A stretch of 21,100 nt of DNA from Anaerolineales bacterium. Its GTDB lineage: Bacteria > Chloroflexota > Anaerolineae > Anaerolineales > DRMV01. The DNA lies in NCBI GenBank assembly GCA_015494815.1, contig WGAK01000204.1, positions 1 to 21,100 of the forward strand, given 5' to 3'. The notes under the pieces were generated by a model. That model ran no database searches, had not been told where the DNA came from, and worked only from the letters and a program-made list of their open reading frames with translations. The translations under genes and the position numbers were made by a program. Positions 6,441-14,884 of the stretch are shown here, in pieces (the stretch's first letter is position 1; the number at the start of each line of letters is the position of its first letter).

Positions 6441-7516
6441 GACGCTTTCCGCTCCTCGGCCCGCTCGAGGGCCAGGTCAATCAAACGGTCCAGCAATGCG
6501 GCATACGACAGGCCCGACGCGGCCCACAGTTTGGGGTACATGCTGATGGGCGTGAAGCCCGGCAAAGTGTTGATTTCACTGAGGAACAGGTCCCCTGAGG
6601 CCGGGTCGAGCAGGAAATCCACCCGGGCCATGCCCGCGACATCCGCGACCCGATAGGCGGCCAGCGCCAGTTCCCGCACCCGGCGGGCCTGGTCGGGCTC
6701 CAGCCGTGCAGGGATGAGCAACTGCGAGCCGGCATCCAGGTACTTGGCCTCGTAGGTGTAGAACTCGGCCGCGGGCACGATTTCCCCCGGCACCGAGGCT
6801 TCGGGCTCGTCGTTGCCCAGGATGCTGATTTCAATCTCCCGCGCGTTCACCACGCCCCGCTCCACCAGCAAACGGCGGTCGTAGCGCGCGGCCTCCTCCA
6901 GCCCGGCGCGTAATTCGTCTCGATGGTGCACCTTGCGCACACCCACCGACGAACCCAGGTTGGCCGGTTTGGTGAACAAGGGGTAAGGCCCGACGGCCTC
7001 GGCTTCGTCCAGCACGGCCTCGGGCTCACGCCGCCACCGATGCCGGGTGAACACGGCATAGGGCACCACGGGCAGGCCGTGGGCCCGCATGAGGTCCTTG
7101 AACAGGCCTTTGTCCATAGCCAGGGCCGAAGCCGTGACCCCCGCGCCCACATACGCCACGCCAGCCAGTTCCAACAAACCCTGCAGCGTTCCGTCTTCGC
7201 CCCAGGGGCCGTGCAGTACCGGAAAGACCACATCCACCTCGGCCAGGCGGGTGAGCACGCCGTCGTCCCAGCGCCACAGGCCCCGCCGGGTGGGGTCAGG
7301 CGGCAGGCACACGGGCGTCAGCCCCGCGGTGTCGCCTCGTTCCAGGGCCTCGCGGGCCTGGGGGCCGAACAGCCACGCGCCCTGCCGGGTGATGCCCACC
7401 GGAAAGACCTCGTAGCGCTCGGGGTCCAGGTGGGCCAGCACCGAACGGGCCGACATGAGCGAGACTTCGTGCTCGTCCGACCGGCCGCCGAACAAGACGG
7501 CTACACGCAGTTTCAT
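6437..7516 (-). CDS. ddl: D-alanine--D-alanine ligase
   Basis: Joins two D-Ala using ATP to make the dipeptide that MurF adds; cytoplasmic; 359 residues. ATP-grasp enzyme with VLFGGRSDEHEVSL (7-20), LHGPWGEDGTLQGLLE (101-116), the ATP loop KPANLGSSVGV (183-193), YEAKY (255-259) in the omega loop and the Mg-binding EINTLPGFT (314-322). The Lys-Tyr pair at 258-259 is the form found in true D-Ala-D-Ala enzymes; D-Ala-D-Lac ligases carry Phe at the Tyr position. Vancomycin-type depsipeptide ends are therefore not expected from this gene. Start at 7516 overlaps the murB stop (ATGA) with GAGGAGGTGG upstream. The stop overlaps ftsQ in the same way. Confidence 0.96.
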   Translation of the reverse strand: MKLRVAVLFGGRSDEHEVSLMSARSVLAHLDPERYEVFPVGITRQGAWLFGPQAREALERGDTAGLTPVCLPPDPTRRGLWRWDDGVLTRLAEVDVVFPVLHGPWGEDGTLQGLLELAGVAYVGAGVTASALAMDKGLFKDLMRAHGLPVVPYAVFTRHRWRREPEAVLDEAEAVGPYPLFTKPANLGSSVGVRKVHHRDELRAGLEEAARYDRRLLVERGVVNAREIEISILGNDEPEASVPGEIVPAAEFYTYEAKYLDAGSQLLIPARLEPDQARRVRELALAAYRVADVAGMARVDFLLDPASGDLFLSEINTLPGFTPISMYPKLWAASGLSYAALLDRLIDLALERAEERKAS

Positions 7517-8529
7517 GAGACCACCTCCTCGGCCGCGGCCAACATGTCCGCCACCGAACCGTACACCGCGGCCCGTTCGCGTCGCGTCCAGGCCCCCACC
7601 AACTCGATTTCGGGTTCCAGCAGCACGCCAAAGCGCCGATACACCGTCGCCCGCGCCTGCACCAGCAAGGTCCACACCGCGCGCGCGGTGGCCGCACCCT
7701 GATTGACGAAGAAGTTGGCGTGCCGCGGGCTGATGGTCGCGTCGCCCCGGCGCAGGCCTTTGAGCCCGGCCGCGTCAATCAGGCGTCCGGCCGCGTCGCC
7801 GGGCGGATTCTTGAACATGGAGCCCATGCTCGCGCCGGGCGGCTGGGTCGCCCGGCGTCGGGCCTGGGTTTCGGCCACCCAGGCTTGCAAAGCCGCGGGG
7901 TCCACGGCCCGGCGCAGCCGAAAGGTCGCCCGCAACACCACCCCGCGCACGGCGCCCCGCTTGAGCGCGCTGGTGCGATAGGCAAAGCCCAGGTCGGCTG
8001 CGGTCCACACCTCCCGCCGGCTGTGGCCCTCGGGCGTGAGCACCAACACCTCGGCGGTCTGAAGCACGCCGGCGATGTCGCCGCCAAACGCGCCCGCGTT
8101 GCCCACCACCGCGCCGCCCACCGTGCCGGGGATGCCCACGGCCCACGCCAGCCCTTCCAGGCCCTCGGCCACGGTGCGCCGGGCCAGCGCGCCCAACGAG
8201 GCCCCACTGGCCGCGCGGGCTTCGTACGGTGCGCGGTCGGCGCGCAGCGTCACCGCGCGCGCCCGGTTGAGCAGCACCACCCCACGCACGCCGGCGTCGG
8301 CCACCAGCACATTGGAGCCGCCTCCCAGCACCCGGAAGGACAACCCCTGCTGCCACAGCCACGCCACGGCCGCGGCCAGGGCCTCCACCGAAGCGACGGT
8401 CAGCAACGCGTCGGCCGGGCCGCCGATGCGGGCCGAGGTGTAAGGCGCCAGCGGCACATCGAAACGCACCGCCGCGCCAAATCGTTGCGCCAGGGCCCCA
8501 CGCTGGGAAGCCGTCAGCGCGGCGCTCAT
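7513..8529 (-). CDS. murB: UDP-N-acetylenolpyruvoylglucosamine reductase MurB
   Basis: FAD/NADPH enzyme reducing UDP-GlcNAc-enolpyruvate to UDP-MurNAc; 338 residues. FAD-binding motifs are VLGGGSNVLVAD (67-78) and GIPGTVGGAVVGNAGAFGGD (132-151). GSMFKNP (236-242) carries the proton-donor Ser (about 237). The C-terminal EPEIELVG (305-312) holds the second acid residue. The size and the GS-FKNP form fit the shorter type II enzymes. It starts at ATG 8529, overlapping the murC stop as ATGA, with GGAGGT 6 nt upstream, and overlaps ddl at its end. Confidence 0.96.
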   Translation of the reverse strand: MSAALTASQRGALAQRFGAAVRFDVPLAPYTSARIGGPADALLTVASVEALAAAVAWLWQQGLSFRVLGGGSNVLVADAGVRGVVLLNRARAVTLRADRAPYEARAASGASLGALARRTVAEGLEGLAWAVGIPGTVGGAVVGNAGAFGGDIAGVLQTAEVLVLTPEGHSRREVWTAADLGFAYRTSALKRGAVRGVVLRATFRLRRAVDPAALQAWVAETQARRRATQPPGASMGSMFKNPPGDAAGRLIDAAGLKGLRRGDATISPRHANFFVNQGAATARAVWTLLVQARATVYRRFGVLLEPEIELVGAWTRRERAAVYGSVADMLAAAEEVVS

Positions 8530-9923
8530 GCGTGCACCTCCGCGTCGCGGGGCCTCACGCCCAGGCGCGTCAACACCTGGGGCGCGTCGCCAGCCGACAA
8601 GATGAGCACCACCGCGGGCGCCTGGACGCGCGCGGCCAGCCATGCGGCGGCCTCGTCCAGGGTGGCGGCATACCCCACCACCCGCGGGCCGGCCCCGGCC
8701 GCAGCCCGGGCCGCGATGGCGGCTTGCAAAGCCTCGCCCGTCACGCCGGGCAAGGGCGCCTCGCGGGCCGCGTAAATCGCCAACACCAGCACGCCATCGG
8801 CCGCCTGCAAGGCCGAGACGAAGCCATCCCACAGGGCACGCGTGCGGCTGAAGGTGTGCGGCTGCCACACCGCCCACAGCGTGCGGTCGGGGTAACGCTG
8901 CCGCGCGGCCTGCAGCGTGGCGGCAATCTCGGTGGGATGGTGGGCGTAGTCGTCCACCCAGGCGATGCCGTCGCGGTCGGCCACCACGGTGAAACGCCGC
9001 CCCGCGCCGGGGAAGTCGGCCAGGGCCTCGGCCGCGGCCGCGAGGTCGAGGCCCAGTTGGTCCACCACGGCCAGCGCGGCCAGCGCGTTGGCCACATTGT
9101 GCTCGCCGGGCACCTGCAAGCGCACCGGCACCGCCGGGCCGCCCGCGGGCTGCAGGGTGAACCGGATGCCCCGGCCGGGCTGACTGCGCACATCCACGGC
9201 CCGATAGTCGGCCGGGCCGCGGAGGGCAAACGTGCGCACCGCCGGGGCAGCGGACAGACGGCCGCGCAGCGCGGCCACGCCGGGGTCGTCGGCCCGCAGC
9301 ACCAGCATCCGCTGCACCCGGCGGGCAAAGGCCGCAAACGCGTCCACATAATCGTCCCAGGTGGGGAACAAGTCGGGGTGGTCGTGCTCCAGGATGGTCA
9401 CGGCCGCGACCTCGGGCTGCAGGCCCAGGAACATGTGGTCGTACTCGTCGGCTTCGATGACGAACCAGGGCCCCGCGCCGGCGCGCGCATTGCCCCAAGG
9501 GGGCACATCCCCACCCAGCACAAAGGTGGGGTCTTGCCCCAACGCGTGCAACACCCAGGCCAGCATGGCCGTGGTGGTGGTCTTGCCGTGGGTGCCGGCC
9601 ACGGCCAGGGTGCGGTACCCCGCGGTCAGGGTGGGCAAGAAGGCCCGGCGGGTGAGCACGGGAATGCCGCGCGCGTGGGCGGCCTGCACTTCAGGATGCG
9701 TGGGCGGCACGGCCGACGAGCGCAGCACCAGGTCCACGCCCGCGAGGTGGGCCGGGTCGTGGCCTACGCGCGCGTCCAGGCCCGCGGCCTGCAACGCGCG
9801 CAGCCGCGGGTTGGCGGCCCGGTCGCAGCCCGAGACCCGCCAGCCCCGGGCGTGCAAAATCCGGGCGATGGCCGAAAGGCCGGTGCCGCCGATGCCGATG
9901 AGGTGCATGTGTCGCGCGGTCAT
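8526..9923 (-). CDS. murC: UDP-N-acetylmuramate--L-alanine ligase MurC
   Basis: Adds L-Ala to UDP-MurNAc with ATP, the first peptide-stem step; 465 residues. The N-terminal Rossmann domain opens HLIGIGGTGLSAIA (7-20). The central ATPase loop is AGTHGKTTTT (109-118) and the Mg/substrate segment is EADEYDHMFL (157-166), then DHPDLFPT. The C-terminal domain carries WVDDYAHHPTEI, the MurC/Mpl hallmark. The DEYD-MFL-L-P wording also resembles Mpl, but the cluster position and the absence of another murC favour MurC. Start chosen at 9923 because GAGGA lies 7 nt upstream; 9947 would overlap the previous gene and 9908 lacks a good site. Confidence 0.94.
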   Translation of the reverse strand: MTARHMHLIGIGGTGLSAIARILHARGWRVSGCDRAANPRLRALQAAGLDARVGHDPAHLAGVDLVLRSSAVPPTHPEVQAAHARGIPVLTRRAFLPTLTAGYRTLAVAGTHGKTTTTAMLAWVLHALGQDPTFVLGGDVPPWGNARAGAGPWFVIEADEYDHMFLGLQPEVAAVTILEHDHPDLFPTWDDYVDAFAAFARRVQRMLVLRADDPGVAALRGRLSAAPAVRTFALRGPADYRAVDVRSQPGRGIRFTLQPAGGPAVPVRLQVPGEHNVANALAALAVVDQLGLDLAAAAEALADFPGAGRRFTVVADRDGIAWVDDYAHHPTEIAATLQAARQRYPDRTLWAVWQPHTFSRTRALWDGFVSALQAADGVLVLAIYAAREAPLPGVTGEALQAAIAARAAAGAGPRVVGYAATLDEAAAWLAARVQAPAVVLILSAGDAPQVLTRLGVRPRDAEVHA

Positions 9924-9933
9924 GACCCGGTCC

Positions 9934-10485
9934 TCAAATGAACACAACGAGTACGAAGACGAACGCCGCGGTCACCACGACATACAACCAGGGCACGCCC
10001 AAGAAGCGGGGCGGCAAGTTCTCGACCAGCCGCAGCGCGGCCGCGCCGTAGATGGTGGTCGGGTCGGGCGGCACGATGATGCGCGCGGCCCGGGCCGCGA
10101 AATCGGTTCCCTGAAAATAGTTCACCTCGTGCAGGTAATACCACAGCGACCCCACCAGCAGATAGCCGTTGAGCAGGCCCAACACGAAGCCCAGCAGGCG
10201 ATTTTGGAGCCATTCGCGCCGACCGCCCCCGGCGGCCGCGCCCAGGCCCGAGGGGGTTTGATAGCCGAAGAAAGCCATGACCACCAAAATGCCCGCCCGC
10301 ATGAAGAACTCGGTGCGCGGGGAGGCCTGAAAAATCCACGGCATGTACACCTCGATGAGGTTGATAATCATCAACGCCACCAGCAGGCTGAAGGTCACCA
10401 ACAGTTCCTTGGCCCAGCCCCGTAAGGCGCCGACAAAGCCAAACAGGCTTTCCAGAATCCAGAACAGCACCGATAGGTGAACCAT
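9934..10485 (-). CDS. CvpA-like integral membrane protein, copy 2
   Basis: A 183-residue, very hydrophobic protein with about four membrane segments (about 5-25, 28-47, 62-80 and 95-118) plus a C-terminal one (about 165-182) that ends flush with the stop. The N-terminal VGALRGWAKELLVT resembles the GxxRGxxRE start of CvpA/colicin V production-like proteins. It is a paralog of the gene just upstream (10516-11136). Both share VLFW, VGA-RGW-[KR]E, AFFGYQT and NGYLLVGSLWYYL at matching spacing. The start at 10485 has GGGAGGGG about 6 nt upstream. No function is known. Its place between murG and murC suggests an envelope or division role. CvpA assignment is tentative. Confidence 0.85.
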   Translation of the reverse strand: MVHLSVLFWILESLFGFVGALRGWAKELLVTFSLLVALMIINLIEVYMPWIFQASPRTEFFMRAGILVVMAFFGYQTPSGLGAAAGGGRREWLQNRLLGFVLGLLNGYLLVGSLWYYLHEVNYFQGTDFAARAARIIVPPDPTTIYGAAALRLVENLPPRFLGVPWLYVVVTAAFVFVLVVFI

Positions 10486-10515
10486 GCCACGCCCCTCCCG
10501 GCGGTGCGCCGCGGC

Positions 10516-11136
10516 TCAAAGCAAGACCACGACCAGGAAAATCATCAAGACCAACAGGCCCACCAACGCCAGAGGAATGGTTCCGCCCAGCACGGGTTTG
10601 AGGATGAAGCGCGGGAACATGTAGGGCAACAGGAACGGCACCGCCTCGCGGGGTGGCTCGAAGCCGCTGACAGGGTAGCCGTAGGCGGCCAGATAGTACC
10701 ACAGCGACCCGACCAGCAAGTAGCCGTTGACCAGGCCCAGGAACGCGCCCAGCACCAGGTCTTGTTTGCGCATTGGCGCGGTGCGAGAGGCGAAACGCCC
10801 CAAACCCGCGGTCTGATAGCCGAAGAAGGCCAGCACGCCCAACAGCACCACCCGGTAGATGAACGCGCGGCGCGCGGCGGGTGAGGCCGGGTTGGGCGTT
10901 GGACCCTGCGGCAGCGGCGGCTGGGGCGCCTGCCCCGGCACGAGCAGGGCGGGGGGCAACGCCGGCGGCCAGGCCCCTTGCCAAACCGGCTCGCTGCCGC
11001 GCAAGAAAAAGGCGATGATAACGAAGGCCAGCATCAAAGCCGTGGTGACGAAAATCTCCCGCACCCAGCCCCGAATGGCGCCCACCGCGGCGAAGAACAA
11101 CATCAACAGCCAGAACAAGACCTCCAGCGACAACAT
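10516..11136 (-). CDS. CvpA-like integral membrane protein, copy 1
   Basis: A 206-residue membrane protein, paralogous to the next gene. It has VGAIRGWVREIFVT (18-31), membrane segments around 6-25, 28-45, 93-110 and 127-150, and a final one at about 185-206 ending at the stop. The conserved blocks are AFFGYQT (103-109) and NGYLLVGSLWYYL (137-149). A Pro-rich loop of about 40 residues (50-90), predicted outside or between segments 2 and 3, is missing from copy 2. The start at 11136 is 3 bp after the murG stop with GGGGAGGTGAGG overlapping the murG end, so it is expressed with murG. No catalytic residues are recognisable. It could be a scaffold or transporter-like CvpA relative; function unknown. 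Confidence 0.85.
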   Translation of the reverse strand: MLSLEVLFWLLMLFFAAVGAIRGWVREIFVTTALMLAFVIIAFFLRGSEPVWQGAWPPALPPALLVPGQAPQPPLPQGPTPNPASPAARRAFIYRVVLLGVLAFFGYQTAGLGRFASRTAPMRKQDLVLGAFLGLVNGYLLVGSLWYYLAAYGYPVSGFEPPREAVPFLLPYMFPRFILKPVLGGTIPLALVGLLVLMIFLVVVLL

Positions 11137-11139
11137 GCC

Positions 11140-12234
11140 TCACCTCCCCGCGGCCAGGTCGTGCAGCAAGGCCGCAATGCGCTCGGCCGCGTCGGGTCGG
11201 GCCAGGGCCTGGGATGCCTCGCGCATGGCCTGCCGGGCCGCGGCATCGTGCAACAGCGCGCGCACTTCGGGCACCAGGCGCTGCGCCAGGTCCGCGTCGG
11301 CCACCACGCGCGCGGCGCCGCGCCGGGCCAGATACGCCGCATTGACCTGCTGGTAACGCCAGGCATAGGGATAAGGCACCAGGATGGCCGGCAGGCCGAA
11401 CAGGGGGAATTCCCCCAGGGTCGAAGCGCCCGCCCGGGCCACGACCAGGTCCGCGGCGGCCAGGGCCGCGCCCATGTCCGCATCATACAAGAAGGGGAAC
11501 ACCCGGTAGCGACGCCGGTCTTGGGGAGGCAACGCCTGCCACGCGTCGTGCACCGCGGGCCAGTCCAGACGGCCCGTGAGGTGCACCACCTGGGCCATCG
11601 CCAGCAGGGCCTCCAGGTTGGCGGCCACCGCGCGGTTGAGGGAGCGCGCGCCCTTGCTGCCGCCGGTGACCAGCAGCACCGGCGCGTCGGGGTCCAGGCC
11701 CAGCCGCTGTCGGGCTTCGGCCCGCCGCCCCACCCAGGCCGCGATTTCTTTCCGCACGGGGTAGCCCGTGACCACCACCCGCTTGCCCGGGAAGAAGCGT
11801 TGGGATTCGGGCGTGCTCACGGCCACCACATCCGCGAAGCGGTTCAGCGTGCGCAAGGCCAGGCCGGGCTCGATGTCGGGGACGAACAGCAGCGTGGGCA
11901 CCCGCCACCCCGCCAGGCCCACGGGCACGGCCACATAGCCGCCCGTGAACAGCAACGCCTGGGGGCGGAACTCGGCCAACACCCGGCGGGCTGCCAGCAA
12001 GCCCCGGGTCAGACGCCACAGGTTGCCCGGCAGCGCGCGCAGGCCCACTCCGTGCACGCCCGCCGCGGGAATGGTGCGCAAAGGCAGCCCCGCGCGAGGC
12101 ACCAGGTCTTCCTCCACGCCGCCCTGACCGCCCACCCACAACACCTGGGTGGCGTCAGGCGCCAGGCGCTGCCACACGGCCAGCGCGGGATACACGCCGC
12201 CGCCGGTGCCCCCGGCGCAAATCAACAACCGCAC
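11140..12234 (-). CDS. murG: UDP-GlcNAc:lipid I N-acetylglucosaminyltransferase MurG (divergent)
   Basis: GT28-family, membrane-associated enzyme that adds GlcNAc to lipid I to make lipid II; 364 residues. N-terminal glycine loop AGGTGGGVYPALAV (7-20), LLFTGGYVAVPVGLAG (94-109), GGSKGARSLN (191-200), and the C-terminal UDP-GlcNAc site ARAGASTLGEF (266-276), ILVPYPYA (284-291) and YQQVNA (294-299). Two usual hallmarks differ: GGTGGH is GGTGGG, and the HEQN stretch is replaced by VPDIEPGLALR (118-128). The start is GTG at 12234, supported by AAGGAGG at 12243-12249 (8 nt) and by the position of the first beta strand. It therefore lies 80 nt inside the end of ftsW. Confidence 0.94.
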   Translation of the reverse strand: MRLLICAGGTGGGVYPALAVWQRLAPDATQVLWVGGQGGVEEDLVPRAGLPLRTIPAAGVHGVGLRALPGNLWRLTRGLLAARRVLAEFRPQALLFTGGYVAVPVGLAGWRVPTLLFVPDIEPGLALRTLNRFADVVAVSTPESQRFFPGKRVVVTGYPVRKEIAAWVGRRAEARQRLGLDPDAPVLLVTGGSKGARSLNRAVAANLEALLAMAQVVHLTGRLDWPAVHDAWQALPPQDRRRYRVFPFLYDADMGAALAAADLVVARAGASTLGEFPLFGLPAILVPYPYAWRYQQVNAAYLARRGAARVVADADLAQRLVPEVRALLHDAAARQAMREASQALARPDAAERIAALLHDLAAGR

Positions 12235-13429
12235 GATTCGGCCCTCCTTGCTCCAGGCGGGTTCGTCGGGCCTCGCCCGCGACGCTGAGCACCAGCCCCA
12301 ACGCGGCCAGGGTCACCGTCAGGTTCGACCCGCCATAACTGAAAAACGGCATGACATTCCCGGCCTCGGGCAGCAGGCCCACGATGCCGGCCATGTTGAG
12401 CACGGCTTCGCCGACCAGCCACAGCACCAGCCCGCCGGCCACCAGGCGGCCCAATGGGTCGGGGGTGTCGGCCGCGACTTGCAGACCGCGCCACAGCAAC
12501 AAGCCAAAGGTCGCCACCACCACGGCCGCGCCCACCACACCCCACTCTTCGCCGATGACCGCGAACACGCTGTCGGTGTGAGGCAGGGGCAGATAGTAGA
12601 ACTTGCTCTGGCCTTCGCCAATGCCCACGCCCAACCAACCGCCCCGCAGGAACGCCCAGATGGCCTCGCGCAAATGCCCTTCCACCTGGGCCGGGGCTTG
12701 CAGGGCAATCCAAAAATCCCGAAAGCGGGTGACCCCCACGGGGTAGACCCAGCGCATGGCCGGAACGCCCACGGCCAGCACCACCACGGCCACGACCACC
12801 GCGAACAGCATCTGCTTGGGGTGCGCGCCGGCCAAAAACAGCATCATCATGCCCAGGGCAAAAATGGTGGCCGCGGCGCTGAGGTCGGGTTGCAGCAGCA
12901 CCAGCAGCGCGAACACGCCGGTGATGGCCCCGACCGAGGCCAACTCGTGCCGCCAGTTGGCCATATCGCGGCGGCGGGTGGTGAGCCACACGGCCAGGTA
13001 CACGATGAGCACGGGCTTGGCGAACTCCGCGGGCTGCAACGAGCCGCCCAACAACGTGCGGCCCGTGACGCCGGCCAGGCGATTGCGCACCAGCAGCACC
13101 AACAGCGCGGCCAACACGCCTCCGGCCAGCAAAGCCACCAGCCGCGGCCGGGCCCGCAGCGGGCCATAGCCCACCCGCCAGGTCACCAGCATGAACAGCA
13201 ATCCCACGGCCACGAACACGCCGTGCCGCGTCACAAAGTAGAACGCGGGTTTATCGGTGCGGGTGACCGCGAAGGCCACCGAGGTGGAATACACGGCCAC
13301 GCTGCCCTCGACGAGCAACGCCAGGATGATGAGCAGCAGCGGCCAATCCACCGCGGCCCACCAGGGCACGCGCGGCGCGGCCGCCGGTTGCGCCGGCGCG
13401 GTATCGGCAGGGGTGCGGCGTGGCCGCAT
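12155..13429 (-). CDS. ftsW: SEDS peptidoglycan polymerase FtsW
   Basis: Polytopic SEDS glycosyltransferase that polymerises lipid II at the septum with its partner PBP; 424 residues with about ten membrane segments. Family blocks are LQPAEFAKPVLIVYLAVWL (131-149), LQPDLSAAAT (179-188), LPLPHTDSVFAVIGEEWGVVG (280-300; the HTD Asp is the conserved residue of the large outer loop) and FFSYGGSNLT (362-371). Cluster position favours FtsW over RodA. The Arg-Trp pair usually preceding QPSE is absent, and QPSE reads QPAE. The start at 13429 forms a TGATG junction with murD. ATG 13450 is an alternative with a distant GGGGAG. The last 26 residues, rich in Arg, are encoded inside the start of murG. Confidence 0.93.
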   Translation of the reverse strand: MRPRRTPADTAPAQPAAAPRVPWWAAVDWPLLLIILALLVEGSVAVYSTSVAFAVTRTDKPAFYFVTRHGVFVAVGLLFMLVTWRVGYGPLRARPRLVALLAGGVLAALLVLLVRNRLAGVTGRTLLGGSLQPAEFAKPVLIVYLAVWLTTRRRDMANWRHELASVGAITGVFALLVLLQPDLSAAATIFALGMMMLFLAGAHPKQMLFAVVVAVVVLAVGVPAMRWVYPVGVTRFRDFWIALQAPAQVEGHLREAIWAFLRGGWLGVGIGEGQSKFYYLPLPHTDSVFAVIGEEWGVVGAAVVVATFGLLLWRGLQVAADTPDPLGRLVAGGLVLWLVGEAVLNMAGIVGLLPEAGNVMPFFSYGGSNLTVTLAALGLVLSVAGEARRTRLEQGGPNRAVVDLRRGHRRRRVSRAGRVAAPGA

Positions 13430-14874
13430 CAAGGCAATGCGTGCACCCATTGGCGGAACTTCTCCCCGCGCTCTTCGAAATTGCGGAACTGGTCATAACT
13501 GGCGCATCCCGGCGAGAGCAGGACGACCGAACCGGGTTGCGCCAGGGCCGCGGCCCGTTGAACGGCCGCGTGCAAATCGGGTACCACGGTCACGGTTTGG
13601 GGCAGGTCGCCGTCGGTAGCGTCCAGCGCCGCCTTCAGCAAAGGCGCGGCTTCGCCGAACAGAATCACATGCGTCACCCGCCGCCGCACCTCGCGGGCCC
13701 AGGCATCCCAGGGCAGGTGCTTGTCGCGGCCCCCGGCCAGCAAAATCAGAGGCTCGTCCCGGTCGAAGGCCCGCAATGCGGCCAGCACCCGGGCCGGGCT
13801 GGTGGCGATGGAGTCGTTGTACCAGGTCACGCCCCGATGGACGCGCACCGGCTCCAGGCGATGGGGCACGCCCGTGAAACCCTCCACGCCGGCCCGCATG
13901 GATGCGGGGGGCAACCCCAACACCCGGGCCACGGCCAGGGCCGCGGCCACATTCAGGCGATTGTGCCGCCCGCGCAGCGCCACCGCGTCCAGGGGCAACA
14001 AGGGCTCCTCCGGAGCCTGGGGCGAGTGCCAGACGAACATGCCGCCGCGCACGGTCACGCCCGTCACCCCCTGCGGAGGCGGCGTGAGGCCAAAACCCAC
14101 CAGCCGGCCCTGCACCTGTTCCCGCAAGCCCCAGTCGAGGGGGTCTTCCCAGCCCAGCACGGCCACATCGTCGGGGCCCTGAAAAGCCAGAATGCGGGCC
14201 TTGGCCGCGATGTACGCGTCCATGCTGCCGTGCCGGTCCAGGTGGTTGGGGGTGATGTTGAGCACCACGGCCACGCGCGGCGAGGCGTGCGCAATCTCCA
14301 GTTGGAAACTGGAGACCTCCATCACGGCCACATCGTCGGGCTGCATGGCGGGCACCTCATGCAGCAGGGGGTTGCCGATGTTGCCCCCCACCCAGGCTTT
14401 GCGAAAGAGGGCGGAAGGCGCAGTCTCTCCGCTTTGGCTATACGCAATTCCGGCCGCCTCGCGCGCGGCAGCCGCCACCATGCGCCCCACCAGCGTCGTG
14501 GTCGTGGTCTTGCCCGACGAGCCCGTGATGCCCACGGTGGGGCACGGCGCGACCGCGAAGAACAGGCCCGCATCGCTCACCAGGGGCAAGCCCTGGGCCT
14601 GGGCCTGCTGCAACAGCGGCAGCGACAGCGGAACGCCGCCCGACACACCGACCACCTGCGGGCCTTGCAGCAAAAACGCGGGATGCCCGCCCGTCACCCA
14701 GGTGGCGGGTACCCCGGCCAGGTTCCGCCAGGCCGCGACCAGGGCGCGCGCGGGGCGACGGTCGTTGAGCACCACGCGCGCGCCGCGACCGGCGTAGAAG
14801 CGGGCCAGCGACGCGCCCTGCCGCCCTGCGCCGATGATGAGCGCCCAACGGGCCTGTTCAGGAGCCGTGCTCAT
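13429..14874 (-). CDS. murD: UDP-N-acetylmuramoylalanine--D-glutamate ligase MurD
   Basis: Adds D-Glu to UDP-MurNAc-L-Ala in the cytoplasm; 481 residues. N-terminal Rossmann-like uracil-binding domain (ALIIGAGRQGASLARFYAGR, 11-30). ATP loop GITGSSGKTTTTT (about 113-125). VMEVSSFQLE and NHLDRHGSMDAYIAAKARI, whose last Lys is the carbamylated Mg ligand in this family. C-terminal domain with NDSIATSP and the closing block LLSPGCASYDQFRNFEERGEKF, which is diagnostic for MurD. Start at 14874 rests on GAGGA 7 nt upstream and lies 10 bp after the mraY stop. The stop shares bases with the ftsW start (TGATG). Confidence 0.96.
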   Translation of the reverse strand: MSTAPEQARWALIIGAGRQGASLARFYAGRGARVVLNDRRPARALVAAWRNLAGVPATWVTGGHPAFLLQGPQVVGVSGGVPLSLPLLQQAQAQGLPLVSDAGLFFAVAPCPTVGITGSSGKTTTTTLVGRMVAAAAREAAGIAYSQSGETAPSALFRKAWVGGNIGNPLLHEVPAMQPDDVAVMEVSSFQLEIAHASPRVAVVLNITPNHLDRHGSMDAYIAAKARILAFQGPDDVAVLGWEDPLDWGLREQVQGRLVGFGLTPPPQGVTGVTVRGGMFVWHSPQAPEEPLLPLDAVALRGRHNRLNVAAALAVARVLGLPPASMRAGVEGFTGVPHRLEPVRVHRGVTWYNDSIATSPARVLAALRAFDRDEPLILLAGGRDKHLPWDAWAREVRRRVTHVILFGEAAPLLKAALDATDGDLPQTVTVVPDLHAAVQRAAALAQPGSVVLLSPGCASYDQFRNFEERGEKFRQWVHALP

Positions 14875-14884
14875 GCCATCGTCC

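Noticed and set aside
4230..6656. An 808-codon plus-strand frame opposite ftsA, ftsQ and ddl
   Set aside because: His/Gln/Gly/Arg-rich shadow of the minus-strand genes, crossing three well-supported coding regions.
9934..11136. Toxin/antitoxin or defence system formed by the tandem membrane genes
   Set aside because: No toxin, nuclease or sensor motifs; size, membrane topology and cluster position fit housekeeping envelope proteins better.
9920..11143. A 407-codon minus-strand frame covering both CvpA-like genes
   Set aside because: Gly/Arg-rich shadow frame; the two shorter frames show clear membrane segments, paralogy and good ribosome sites.
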